Shown: piece by piece, positions 29,880-38,582 of the stretch
How positions within the stretch are numbered: position 1 is the first letter of the stretch
Layout of the letters: each line of letters opens with the position of its first letter
Source: Gammaproteobacteria bacterium
Lineage (GTDB): Bacteria > Pseudomonadota > Gammaproteobacteria > GCA-001735895
Length of the DNA stretch: 64,000 nt
Direction of reading: 5' to 3'
Assembly (NCBI GenBank): GCA_029862005.1
Contig: JAOTYD010000013.1
Location: forward strand, 1-64,000
Notes under the pieces: generated by a model
What the model was told of the DNA's origin: nothing
What the model saw: the letters and a program-made list of their open reading frames with translations, nothing else
Database searches by the model: none
Made by a program: the position numbers and the translations under genes

Positions 29880-30707
29880 CTAGATGTGAAGGGGTGGCAG
29901 GTTCAGGGGGTGGCCGGTTTGCTGCGCCTCGGTTTCGGGGAGAATATCGATGCTCGGCCACAGGCCGGTACCGAGGGCCTCGCCGTATTCGTGCATTCCC
30001 GCTGCCTTGGTTGATTGCTGGCTGGTCGCATAGTCGTAATCGAGCCGATGCCAGCTGATGTCCACGCCGTCATCAACCGGTTCGATCAGCATATACCAGC
30101 CGTGGGCTCCGGCATCGTTGGCCGGCATTCCGATGACCCCGGCATTGAGCCAATACTTGTCATCGATGCGCTGTCCGAACGGAATTCCCGCATGCCCGCC
30201 AATTATCGCGTCGACACCGGCTTCCCTGATCTGTGACAGCTTGGCGGCGGTATCACTCGAGGCAAATACGAACTCGTTAATGCTGGGCAAGCTTGCGTGT
30301 ACTGTTTTGAATCGTGTTCCAGACATCTCGAACTCGATGCTGCGTGGCAGCTTCTGCATCCAGCGTCGCTGCGCCACGGTCACGCGGCGATCGGCATATT
30401 GATACCAGGTCACGGCCAGAGTAGAGCAGCTACTACCCGGTTCAAAACCGCAACCGCAATCCTGCTCACTGAATGCCAGCGATTCCTCGCAGTTACCCAT
30501 AACCACGTGTATACCCCAGGATTGAATGAGGTCGATCGTTTCAGCCGGCTCGGCACAGTAGGCGACGATATCCCCGGTACAGACAACACGACCGGCCGGA
30601 ATCTCAAGTTCTTTAGCGCGTGCCTGCATTGCAACCGTCGCCTGAAGATTACTATAGGGGCCGCCAAAAATAAGCGCTTTCGCGGAAATGTTTCCGAGAT
30701 CTACCAT
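29880..30707 (-). CDS. Calcineurin-like metallophosphoesterase with altered first motif
   Basis: This 275-residue protein has the later metallophosphoesterase motifs: CTGDIVAYC (GD box, D46), MGNCEE (GNHE-like, N72), VHASLP (H137) and GGHAGIPF (GGH box, H172). The first box, normally D-x-H-G-N, reads G15-G-P-Y-S-N, so two expected metal ligands are missing. A compact cysteine cluster (DCGCGFEPGSSC, residues 83-94) might bind metal. It is predicted to be cytoplasmic. Phosphodiesterase or phosphatase activity is inferred, and the substrate is unknown. It converges with cysZ across the structured repeats. Confidence 0.75.
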   Translation of the reverse strand: MVDLGNISAKALIFGGPYSNLQATVAMQARAKELEIPAGRVVCTGDIVAYCAEPAETIDLIQSWGIHVVMGNCEESLAFSEQDCGCGFEPGSSCSTLAVTWYQYADRRVTVAQRRWMQKLPRSIEFEMSGTRFKTVHASLPSINEFVFASSDTAAKLSQIREAGVDAIIGGHAGIPFGQRIDDKYWLNAGVIGMPANDAGAHGWYMLIEPVDDGVDISWHRLDYDYATSQQSTKAAGMHEYGEALGTGLWPSIDILPETEAQQTGHPLNLPPLHI

Positions 30708-30772
30708 ACCCGTAAATACCTCAGGTTAAACAATTATGAAGCCTGGGCCGTGGAGCGACCCTCAATAATATA

Positions 30773-31660
30773 GTGGGCATTGTTAGGACCTTGACCCCGG
30801 TGCAAAAGTTCGCATACTTGCTCGCGTATTCTCTATTATTTCGGAAATCAGGTTTGCGTTTTTTACTGCTGGTTTTATCACTGTTGTTCGCATTGTCTGC
30901 GCAAGCCTTGCCCCGACAGTCACTGGTTCCGGGTGGCCTCGCTATCATTAATCTTGAACCCGGCAAAGATTCCGGTTACCGCTTTCGGAATAAACCAGTG
31001 TTGATAACAAAAATCGGGGGTAAATCCGCGGCTCTGGTTGGTTTACCCCTGAGTCTCTCGCCGGGAGAACACTTTATCGAAAGGCGCGGTGCCAGCCAGG
31101 TTTCGAAAAAGTTTTTCAAGGTTGTGCAAAAACAATACACCACCCAACATATCACGATAACCGATAAGCGCAAGGTCGATCCCTATGCCAGCGATATGGA
31201 ACGGATTCTTGCCGAAAAAGCGCGTAAACAAAAAGCGCGCAATCATTTTTCGATGATTGACGTCGATGTGGATTTTCTGCTCCCTGTCGAGGGTATTCGC
31301 ACGGGTAGTTTTGGCAAGCGCAGGGTCTTCAATGGTCAGAAACGCAGGCCGCATAGTGGTATGGATATCGCGGCCAACCAGGGAACCCCGGTACTTGCCC
31401 CCAGTGCGGGCAAGGTCATCGAAATGGGTGATTTCTTTTTCAGCGGCAACCTGGTTTATATCGATCACGGGCAGGGATTAATCTCGATGTTTGCCCACCT
31501 GAGTGAAATCAACGTCAGCCTTGGCGAGCAGGTCGAGAAAGGTCAGATAATCGGCAAGGTTGGTGCCACCGGTCGGGTTACCGGCCCGCACTTGCACTGG
31601 AGCCTCGGTTTAAACGGCAACTGGATAGACCCGTCGCTATTCCTGCCATCCGACAACTAG
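30773..31660 (+). CDS. M23-family (LytM) peptidoglycan endopeptidase
   Basis: This 295-residue protein is exported to the periplasm. The M23 domain (about residues 165-290) keeps all zinc-site residues: H194 and D198 in RPHSGMDIA, H242 in AHLSE, and H273/H275 in GPHLHW, so it should be an active peptidoglycan-cutting enzyme. The long frame begins at GTG 30773, but a TTG at 30854 would give a textbook signal peptide (MRFLLLVLSLLFALSAQA) and may be the true start. It overlaps the 3' end of convergent yfaZ by 4 bases. Confidence 0.88.
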   Translation: MGIVRTLTPVQKFAYLLAYSLLFRKSGLRFLLLVLSLLFALSAQALPRQSLVPGGLAIINLEPGKDSGYRFRNKPVLITKIGGKSAALVGLPLSLSPGEHFIERRGASQVSKKFFKVVQKQYTTQHITITDKRKVDPYASDMERILAEKARKQKARNHFSMIDVDVDFLLPVEGIRTGSFGKRRVFNGQKRRPHSGMDIAANQGTPVLAPSAGKVIEMGDFFFSGNLVYIDHGQGLISMFAHLSEINVSLGEQVEKGQIIGKVGATGRVTGPHLHWSLGLNGNWIDPSLFLPSDN

Positions 31661-32232
31661 AAAGTCAGGCGCACTCCTAAATGGAGATTGTCGTCATCAG
31701 CCTCATAATCACTATCGTCGTCGGTATCAAACTCGAGATGCCTGATGCCTACGAAAGCGAACGTTTGCGGCAAGGCTTCGATCTGAAATCCTAACTCGTA
31801 ATCAAGCACTTCTTCAGCGTCCAGGAAACTCGTGATCTCAGGTGCGAAATTTCCGCGCAAATAGACCGCCATCGGCATGGTTCCGGGTATCGTATAGCGA
31901 ATTTCGCCACCGATTCCGAGGGCAAGAACATCCTGATCGATATCATCGAGCACACCAAGGTAAACCTTGACACCAACACCGAAGGTGAGTGGAGCCTCTT
32001 CAGAGGCCTGGCGCATCTGCATCAGGCTTGCATGCGCAACAAAGTCGCTGTCTTCGTTATAAAACAATCCGAGCCCGAAGTCGGAACCACCCCAACCGAT
32101 CAGGCTCGAGTCCGAGCGAAAGGTGAACTGTGCAGTTTCTGAACTGAGCGCAGCTTCGAAATCACTGGCGCTCGCGGTGGAAAGGCAGACTATACCGAGC
32201 AAGCAAAGGCAGGTAAAACGATTCAATTTCAT
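31657..32232 (-). CDS. yfaZ: YfaZ-family outer membrane protein
   Basis: This 191-residue protein has a signal peptide (MKLNRFTCLCLLGIVCLSTASA) and a small beta-barrel pattern with alternating hydrophobic strands. It ends in LHLGVRLTF, with the C-terminal phenylalanine recognised by the BAM complex. An acidic loop (DTDDDSDYEADDD) precedes the last strand. Similarity to YfaZ proteins is moderate and the function is unknown. The start at 32232 fits the signal peptide better than the upstream ATG codons. Confidence 0.78.
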   Translation of the reverse strand: MKLNRFTCLCLLGIVCLSTASASDFEAALSSETAQFTFRSDSSLIGWGGSDFGLGLFYNEDSDFVAHASLMQMRQASEEAPLTFGVGVKVYLGVLDDIDQDVLALGIGGEIRYTIPGTMPMAVYLRGNFAPEITSFLDAEEVLDYELGFQIEALPQTFAFVGIRHLEFDTDDDSDYEADDDNLHLGVRLTF

Positions 32233-32330
32233 TATTGGGCCATGGCTGAAAAATCGCGCCATGATAGCACAGGGCTTCACGCCGGTGCGCGTCGAAAATC
32301 CAATAATTGAACTAGTTTACACGGGCGTAT

Positions 32331-33053
32331 CTAAGGTAACGAAGATGAAGGCTCGACTTGATTGAATAGCGGGGTGACGGGATCGCTTTCGACAACAACC
32401 GGTGTATCCAGCCAGCGAAATATCGGCGCCCACTGTTCCTTGTCGGTGCCGTTGCGCGAGGTCCGGATTTCCTGCACGCCAAGCCCCACTTCGATTGCCT
32501 TTGCGTAAAGCTGCGTGTCTCGAAGGCTCGAAATAAACGGGATGTTAAGACTGAACAGGAAACGTTCCAGGGAATGATACATCAGGGTGTTTTTTCGTAC
32601 ACGGTTGGCAACCACGGCGAGCCGAATCATTTTTTTACGCACTCGGCCGGTGGTCAACAGGGCCTTGATGAAGTATGCGGTGGCATGAATGTCAATCGGC
32701 GACGGTAACACCGGAATCAAAACCGAGTCGTTTTGCTGAAATAAGGACACCAGCTCAGTAATATCGGACCCCGCTGGCGAGTCGACAATCGCGACGTCCG
32801 TTTCCGGGGGAATCCGCAATTGCCAGGAGCGTGTCAAGCGGTGATCGGCGTTCCTGGAAGCATCGATTCCGGTGATCGGGGCCGAGGAATCCGTTCGCCG
32901 CTTGATCCAGGCCAGCGACGAACCCTGGGGATCGTGATCAAACAGGCGTACGGTTTTCCCCTGGTGCGCATAGTGGGAAGCGATGTTGGTAGCAAGCGTG
33001 GTCTTCCCACACCCGCCTTTTGCATTAGTGACAAGTATTCTTTGCAGGCCCAT
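32331..33053 (-). CDS. Orphan ParA-family ATPase
   Basis: This 240-residue deviant Walker ATPase has KGGCGKTT at the N-terminus with the signature lysine, Walker A' in FDHDPQGSSLAW and Walker B in VAIVDSPAG. Family members position chromosomes, plasmids or protein clusters by forming gradients on the nucleoid. No ParB or parS-like partner is next to it. It precedes der divergently only in function; both genes lie on the minus strand, with ParA downstream of der by 67 bases. The target is unknown. Confidence 0.85.
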   Translation of the reverse strand: MGLQRILVTNAKGGCGKTTLATNIASHYAHQGKTVRLFDHDPQGSSLAWIKRRTDSSAPITGIDASRNADHRLTRSWQLRIPPETDVAIVDSPAGSDITELVSLFQQNDSVLIPVLPSPIDIHATAYFIKALLTTGRVRKKMIRLAVVANRVRKNTLMYHSLERFLFSLNIPFISSLRDTQLYAKAIEVGLGVQEIRTSRNGTDKEQWAPIFRWLDTPVVVESDPVTPLFNQVEPSSSLP

Positions 33054-33120
33054 ACATCAAAGTCTATGCCGGATCCGCCGTTTTTCTGGTTTTTTTGCGG
33101 AATTCGCCTGTTTTATTCGA

Positions 33121-34470
33121 TTATTTTCGACCAGCGTGATGTTTTGGACGCTTTTTGGTCGAAAATGGATTACTGCCCGACTTCAATTCAAGGCGCACGG
33201 GGGTACCTTTAAGCTTGAGCCTGGAAATAAAAAAGTTTACCAGGTAGCGCTGATAGGAATCCGGGAGATGCCGGGTCTGGTTGCCATGAATTACAATAAC
33301 CGGGGGATTGCGTCCACCCTGGTGGGCATAACGCAACTTTACGCGTCGACCGTGGTGTAGCGGCGGATTGTGCTTAAACACAGCTTCTTCGAGTAGATCG
33401 GTAAGGTAGCGCGTATTGATATCAATAAATGCCGAGGCGTATGCTTGGTCCACTGCCGCCATCAGGTCACCGACGCCGGTGCCATGCCTGGCGGAAATAA
33501 AATGCTGCGCGGCAAAAGAAACAAAACCGAGTCTGCGTTGCAAGGCGCTGCGATTATGTTCGCGTTGATCCGCATCCAGACCGTCCCATTTATTGATCGC
33601 AATGACCAGGGCGCGCCCACTGTTGAGCACGTACCCCAGCAGGGTCAAATCCTGGTCTGTCAAACCCTCCTGCGCGTCGACGACGAGTATAACAACCTGG
33701 GACTTTTCGATCGCCTCCAGCGCCTTGATGACACTGAACTTTTCAATTGCCTGGTGTACTTTTCCGCGTCGTCGAACACCGGCGGTATCGATCAGGGTGT
33801 AGTGTTTTCCGTGGCGCTCAAATGGCACCGAAATGGTGTCTCGTGTCGTGCCGGGCTGGTCGAAGGTAACGACACGTTCCTCGCCCACAAGCCGGTTTAT
33901 CAGGGTTGACTTACCGACATTGGGACGACCGATGACGGCCACCAGGGGACCTCCTCCAGTATCTTCAGTCACCGTATGCGGTGCGTAGGCTTGCAGCAGT
34001 TCGTCGAGCAGATTCACGGTTCCCTTGCGATGTGCGGCTGAAATCAGATGCACATGTTCAAATCCGAGTGCAAAAAATTCAGCCTGCGCCTGCTCCGGAT
34101 CCGAGCCGTCAACCTTGTTGACGACTATCCGGCATGATTTGCCTGATTTGCGAACCAGGTCGGCGATCAATTGATCGCCGCTGGATAAACCCTGCTGGGC
34201 GTCAACGATAAACAGAATTTCGTCGGCCTCGTCGATAGCGAGCCGCGTTTGCCTGGCCATCAAGTCATCGAGGTCCTGCTTTTCACCACTTAATCCACCC
34301 GTGTCGATGACGATAAAGGTTTTGTCGGCTCGTTCGCCAACACCGTACTGGCGATCACGCGTCAAACCCGGTTCATTCGCGACAATAGCGTCTCGACTGC
34401 GGGTAAAAACATTGAAAAGCGTTGACTTGCCGACATTCGGGCGACCGATCAACGCGATGACGGGAATCAT
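33121..34470 (-). CDS. der: Ribosome-assembly GTPase Der (EngA)
   Basis: This 449-residue protein has two tandem GTPase domains, GRPNVGKSTLFNVF at about residue 9 and GRPNVGKSTLINRL at about residue 183, each with DTGG/DTAG and NKVD/NKWD boxes. A KH-like domain and a basic tail (KKRPKHHAGRK) follow. Der is needed for 50S ribosomal subunit maturation. The start overlaps the bamB stop by 4 bases (ATGA). It is the last gene of the rlmN-to-der block. Confidence 0.97.
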   Translation of the reverse strand: MIPVIALIGRPNVGKSTLFNVFTRSRDAIVANEPGLTRDRQYGVGERADKTFIVIDTGGLSGEKQDLDDLMARQTRLAIDEADEILFIVDAQQGLSSGDQLIADLVRKSGKSCRIVVNKVDGSDPEQAQAEFFALGFEHVHLISAAHRKGTVNLLDELLQAYAPHTVTEDTGGGPLVAVIGRPNVGKSTLINRLVGEERVVTFDQPGTTRDTISVPFERHGKHYTLIDTAGVRRRGKVHQAIEKFSVIKALEAIEKSQVVILVVDAQEGLTDQDLTLLGYVLNSGRALVIAINKWDGLDADQREHNRSALQRRLGFVSFAAQHFISARHGTGVGDLMAAVDQAYASAFIDINTRYLTDLLEEAVFKHNPPLHHGRRVKLRYAHQGGRNPPVIVIHGNQTRHLPDSYQRYLVNFFISRLKLKGTPVRLELKSGSNPFSTKKRPKHHAGRK

Positions 34471-35618
34471 TGCTGCAGCGATATCGAGGACAGAAAACCG
34501 TTCCCGTCAAGTGCAAGCACTGACTGTTGCCAGATCAGCGGCTGAACATAATTTCGGTTGCTTGTCGCCTGTATCCTGGCGACCAGTTTGCCGTCTGCCG
34601 CATCGAACCAGTGTATATAGCCATCGAGATCGGCGACCACCACTTTGTCATCTAAAATCGCCGGGGCAGTAATCTTTCGGGCGTGCAAAACATCCTGTTT
34701 CCAGAACGCCGATCCGGTGCGCCTGTCGATTGACCACAAATCGCTATTGTCCGCGGTTAAATAAATCGCGTTGTCATCGATTGCGATTGGCTGGAAGCTG
34801 GAAAAATCGCGCGACCAGAGTAAATCCCCATTGGCCGCCACGACCGCCGCCAGGCGACCCTGAAACGAGGCCACGTAAATAACGCCATTACGTATCACGA
34901 AGCGACCATCCAGATCGACCAGGCGCTCGACTTCAGTGCGCCCGCTGGGGAGGCTGATGGTTGATTCCCATCTCGTTTTACCACTGCGGCGCTCGTACGC
35001 GATCAATTTGCCATCATCGAAACCCATATATACAAGTTGCGCGTCGACCAGGGGTTCACTATTGCCGGTGAGCGATAACGCTGGCACCCGACCCGCTACT
35101 ACCCATTGCTCACTGCCGTCGACAATCGACAGGCTGCGTAACTTACCATCGACGCTGCGCACGAAAACCTGGTCTCCATCGACCGCCGGGGTCGATCTGA
35201 TTTCGCTACCGATACGGATTTTCCAAAGCGGCTCGAGCCCGTTTTCCAAAAACCGAAAAGCGGCTACATCCCCATCCCCTGAGGTCGCGATAAGCAGATT
35301 TTCGTTTCCACTGAGTCCGCTCAAAGATAACAGTTCGGTCGCATAGTCCCAGAGCTTCTGTCCGGTGGCGACATCGACACTGGCAATCATACCGCTGGTG
35401 TCAATCGTGTAGGCGCGGTCCCCAATGATAAGTGGCCGCAGCCGATAGGCAGCTTCATTACTGGCCGCGCGGGTATCAAGCTTCCAGTTCAGGCTCAGGG
35501 GAAGCTCTGCCTCGATGTCGGTTAATGGTGCCGGGGGCTCACTGTTATCCTTATCAGTCGAGCAGGCAGTAAGCATCGACACCAGTAACAGTGCACCTAG
35601 CTTGCTGGTTGATTTCAA
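34467..35618 (-). CDS. bamB: Outer-membrane assembly lipoprotein BamB
   Basis: This 383-residue lipoprotein of the BAM complex helps insert beta-barrel proteins. The lipobox is LTAC (Cys19), and the rest is a PQQ-type eight-bladed propeller with repeats such as VDVATGQKLWDY, VDGSEQWVV and IDRRTGSAFWKQ. It overlaps yfgM and der by 4 bases on each side (ATGA), so the three are tightly coupled. Confidence 0.95.
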   Translation of the reverse strand: MKSTSKLGALLLVSMLTACSTDKDNSEPPAPLTDIEAELPLSLNWKLDTRAASNEAAYRLRPLIIGDRAYTIDTSGMIASVDVATGQKLWDYATELLSLSGLSGNENLLIATSGDGDVAAFRFLENGLEPLWKIRIGSEIRSTPAVDGDQVFVRSVDGKLRSLSIVDGSEQWVVAGRVPALSLTGNSEPLVDAQLVYMGFDDGKLIAYERRSGKTRWESTISLPSGRTEVERLVDLDGRFVIRNGVIYVASFQGRLAAVVAANGDLLWSRDFSSFQPIAIDDNAIYLTADNSDLWSIDRRTGSAFWKQDVLHARKITAPAILDDKVVVADLDGYIHWFDAADGKLVARIQATSNRNYVQPLIWQQSVLALDGNGFLSSISLQQ

Positions 35619-36238
35619 CCCTTACCTCCGAGGTCATTCAGTTTTTGTCGCAGAAACTCAACGTTGGCTGGTTGGGGTTGAGCGGTCTGGGCTTTACGAT
35701 AAGCCTCGATCGCTTCTGCTGATTTACCCTGCAGCGCGTAAACATCACCGCGTAACTCGTTGACGATCGCGGCAAACTCTTCCGGAAAGTCGATCGACAA
35801 CGAGGTCAATGCATTCTCATATCGACCGGTTTGAATCTGCACAGTCGCAAGGCGCGTGCGCGCTACGAAGGCCAGTGGCTGCTGGGCGGCACTGCCCACG
35901 ACCTGTTGCAAAGCTGACTCGGCCTTTTCGTACTCGCCGTTTGCAACATAACTTTTTGCAAGCGCCAACTGTGCCATCATCGCGTAATCGGTCGATTCAT
36001 AATCTGAAAGCAGCGTATCGGCCTGCTCCAGCACGACTTCGTTGTTACCGGCTGACAGCGCTTCCATCATTTGGGCGAAATGACTGGAGGCTTCGGCCGC
36101 GGTGGTTTCCTGCACGTGCATCCAGTAGTTATATCCACCAATACCGCCAACACCAATAATTATGCCCAAAACGATCGATATCCCGTTTTCCTTAAGCCAG
36201 GCCTTTAGTCTTTCGACCTGTTCTTCTTCAGTTTCCAT
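35615..36238 (-). CDS. yfgM: YfgM-family TPR membrane protein
   Basis: This 207-residue protein has one transmembrane helix (about residues 18-38) and periplasmic TPR repeats. It belongs to the YfgM family, which assists the SecYEG translocon and periplasmic chaperones. The N-terminus METEEEQVERLKAWLKENG and the DDVYALQGK-like block GDVYALQGKSAEAIEAYRKA are typical. It lies between hisS and bamB as usual. Confidence 0.93.
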   Translation of the reverse strand: METEEEQVERLKAWLKENGISIVLGIIIGVGGIGGYNYWMHVQETTAAEASSHFAQMMEALSAGNNEVVLEQADTLLSDYESTDYAMMAQLALAKSYVANGEYEKAESALQQVVGSAAQQPLAFVARTRLATVQIQTGRYENALTSLSIDFPEEFAAIVNELRGDVYALQGKSAEAIEAYRKAQTAQPQPANVEFLRQKLNDLGGKG

Positions 36239-36255
36239 TGATGCCCTCTTGTTTG

Positions 36256-37527
36256 TTAATCCAGTAACGATGCCAGTTGTGTCACCACATCAGTCTGTGA
36301 TATTTCCGCTTGTGCCCTGTCCTCGCGCAGGAATTTAACCGCGACGGTACCAGCCTCGATTTCAGACTCGCCAAGAATCAGCGCTATCTGGGCGCCAGAT
36401 TTGTCGGCCTTGCGCATCTGGCTTTTGAAGCTGCCTGCACCGGCATGCACCACGAGTTGCAACCGCGGCATCTTGTCGCGAATGGACTCGGCAATCTGCT
36501 GCGCTTTGGCGACGCTGTTCTCGCCACGCATCACCAGGTAAACATCGCAGCCTGAATCGCTCGCTGCCTTACCCTGGTCAATGAGCATGGCGACGAGTCG
36601 CTCGCAGCCCATGGAAAAGCCGGCCGCGTAATTCGGACGCCCCCCGAGCTGCTCAACAAGGCCATCATAGCGCCCGCCACCGCAAACTGTTCCCTGCGCA
36701 CCCAGGGTATCGGTCACCCATTCGAATACCGTGTGACAATAGTAATCAAGTCCTCTCACCAGGCGCGAATTGACCTGATACGAAACCTGTACCTGGTCAA
36801 GAATATTCGTCAGTTCGCTAAAGTGATCGCGGGATTCCTGGTCGAGGCTATCCTGTAAGGCAGGTGCTGCCTCGATCAGGTTTTGCAGGTCAGGATTTTT
36901 GCTATCCAGAATTCGCAGCGGGTTGGTTTCGAGTCGACGCTGGCTGTCTTCATCCAGCGCCTGGTAATGATCGCGAAAGTACTCGACCAGAATGCTGCGG
37001 AATTTCTTTCGACAGTGGGTACTGCCGAGGCTGTTGATTTGCAGTTCGATCGCATCGAGATCAAGCTGCTTCCAGAACCTGTCGGCTAGCAGGATCAGTT
37101 CTGCTTCGATATCGGCTCCCTCTATACCAAAGGTCTCGGCGCCCAGTTGATGGAACTGCCGATAGCGACCCTTTTGCGGTCGCTCGTGACGGAACATCGG
37201 TCCGCTGTACCACAGTCTCTGCTGCTGTTCCTGCAGCAACCCCGCCTGCAAACCGGCTCTCACCACGCTTGCCGTGCATTCCGGGCGCAAACTCAGGCTA
37301 TCACCATTGCGATCCTCGAAACTGTACATTTCCTTCTCAACAATATCGGTAACTTCACCGATTGAACGCGAGAACAGCGCGGTCTTTTCGACAATCGGGG
37401 TGCGAATTTGGCGATAGCCATACGATTCTGCGAGATCCCGATAAGTGTCTTCGAGCTGGTTCCAGGCAGGCATGTCGGCTGGCAGAATATCGTGCATTCC
37501 GCGGATGACCTGAATTTGGTTCGCCAC
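36256..37527 (-). CDS. hisS: Histidyl-tRNA synthetase
   Basis: This 423-residue class II synthetase charges tRNA(His). Motif 1 is in RGMHDILPADMPAWNQLE, motif 2 in FRHERPQKGRYRQFHQLGAE, the histidine-specific loop is LVRGLDYYCHTVFEW, and motif 3 is AAGFSMGCERL. A C-terminal anticodon-binding domain follows. It lies 13 bases after rodZ. In E. coli and relatives ispG separates rodZ and hisS, and that gene is absent here. Confidence 0.97.
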   Translation of the reverse strand: MANQIQVIRGMHDILPADMPAWNQLEDTYRDLAESYGYRQIRTPIVEKTALFSRSIGEVTDIVEKEMYSFEDRNGDSLSLRPECTASVVRAGLQAGLLQEQQQRLWYSGPMFRHERPQKGRYRQFHQLGAETFGIEGADIEAELILLADRFWKQLDLDAIELQINSLGSTHCRKKFRSILVEYFRDHYQALDEDSQRRLETNPLRILDSKNPDLQNLIEAAPALQDSLDQESRDHFSELTNILDQVQVSYQVNSRLVRGLDYYCHTVFEWVTDTLGAQGTVCGGGRYDGLVEQLGGRPNYAAGFSMGCERLVAMLIDQGKAASDSGCDVYLVMRGENSVAKAQQIAESIRDKMPRLQLVVHAGAGSFKSQMRKADKSGAQIALILGESEIEAGTVAVKFLREDRAQAEISQTDVVTQLASLLD

Positions 37528-37540
37528 GCTCTACCCCGAT

Positions 37541-38581
37541 CTAGCTGCCTACTTTCAGGCGTGCAGTATTGTCATCACGTATACGCCGTGAAACGTCCAC
37601 CGCCTCGCCATTAATTTTGATTTCAACCCCGTGGCCATTTCCGAGAAATACAGAAAAAGGCGCTTCGCCCGTCAATTCCACGGAATCGCCGGCGCGCAAT
37701 AAATCGTAAACCAGCTGGTAGGAATTTGCGTCTTTGACATCAGTCCAGGTATCGGCAGTGACAACAAGTTGCAACTTGTCCGAGCCTGTGGGCGCGAGCA
37801 GCACAGGTCCGGTGCGTGCAGCCGCGGTGGTTTCAGTTACCTCCGCTTCGGAGGCTCGGGATTCGGTCTCAACTGCGACGGATTCCGCCACCACGGGCTC
37901 CGGGGCCGGAGACTCCGGTAATGCAACCGGTTCGACAACTGCCGGTTCAATGGTGTCCTCCTGGGTTGATACAGCCTCGGCAATATCCTCCTGGGTTGGT
38001 AAAGTCTCGGCAGTGTTCTCCTGGATTGGTTCAGCCTCGGCAATGTCAGTTGTTGCAACTAGTTCTTCCGATACAGCTTCGATTTCGCTGCTGATCACTT
38101 CGTCATCGGCTGCGGCACGCTGCTCCGTGGATTGAGAATCCAGTGAAATGGGTGCCTCATTGTTCTGTTCCGCGTTCCACCACCATGCGGCAAGCAACAC
38201 AGCTATGACCAGGATAACGAAGTAGGTGGTCCATTTAATGCGGGCGTCGCCGGCAGACAGCTCAGGCAAAATATTGCTGGTCGAGCTGATCGGGGGATCT
38301 TCTTCCGAATAAAAGTCCCGGTACTGCAGTATCATTTCATCCTCGTTCAGCGAAACGATACGGGCATAAGCGCGCAGGTAGCCCTTTACGAATATCGGTG
38401 CGGTTATCTCTTCGAAATTATTGTCCTCGATGGCCTTCAGGATATCGAGGCTGAGATGCATGCGGTGGGCGACATCTTCAAGAGAAAGACCCTGCTGGAT
38501 GCGGGCTGCCTGCAGCCGCTCGCCGGGACCGATAGCGGATTGCCGGGACTCGTCTCCGAGCTGTGTTTCTGTCGATTTCAT
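37541..38581 (-). CDS. rodZ: Cytoskeletal protein RodZ
   Basis: This 346-residue single-pass protein links MreB to the cell-wall elongation machinery. It has an N-terminal helix-turn-helix domain (GERLQAARIQQGLSLEDVA, about residues 20-90), a transmembrane helix (about 140-157), a long acidic and proline-rich periplasmic linker and a C-terminal beta domain (about 270-346). The linker contains a three-fold imperfect tandem repeat. The start at 38581 (MKSTETQLGD) is set by context, 1 base after the pilF stop. Confidence 0.92.
   Translation of the reverse strand: MKSTETQLGDESRQSAIGPGERLQAARIQQGLSLEDVAHRMHLSLDILKAIEDNNFEEITAPIFVKGYLRAYARIVSLNEDEMILQYRDFYSEEDPPISSTSNILPELSAGDARIKWTTYFVILVIAVLLAAWWWNAEQNNEAPISLDSQSTEQRAAADDEVISSEIEAVSEELVATTDIAEAEPIQENTAETLPTQEDIAEAVSTQEDTIEPAVVEPVALPESPAPEPVVAESVAVETESRASEAEVTETTAAARTGPVLLAPTGSDKLQLVVTADTWTDVKDANSYQLVYDLLRAGDSVELTGEAPFSVFLGNGHGVEIKINGEAVDVSRRIRDDNTARLKVGS
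37956..38045 (-). repeat. 30-bp tandem repeat (3 copies) in the rodZ linker
   Basis: Three adjacent 30-base units at 37956-37985, 37986-38015 and 38016-38045 share CTCCTGG, TTGG/TTGA and CTCGGCA words. They encode repeated ten-residue units such as AEAVSTQEDT, AETLPTQEDI and AEAEPIQENT. Copy number may vary between strains. Confidence 0.8.
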
Positions 38582-38582
38582 G

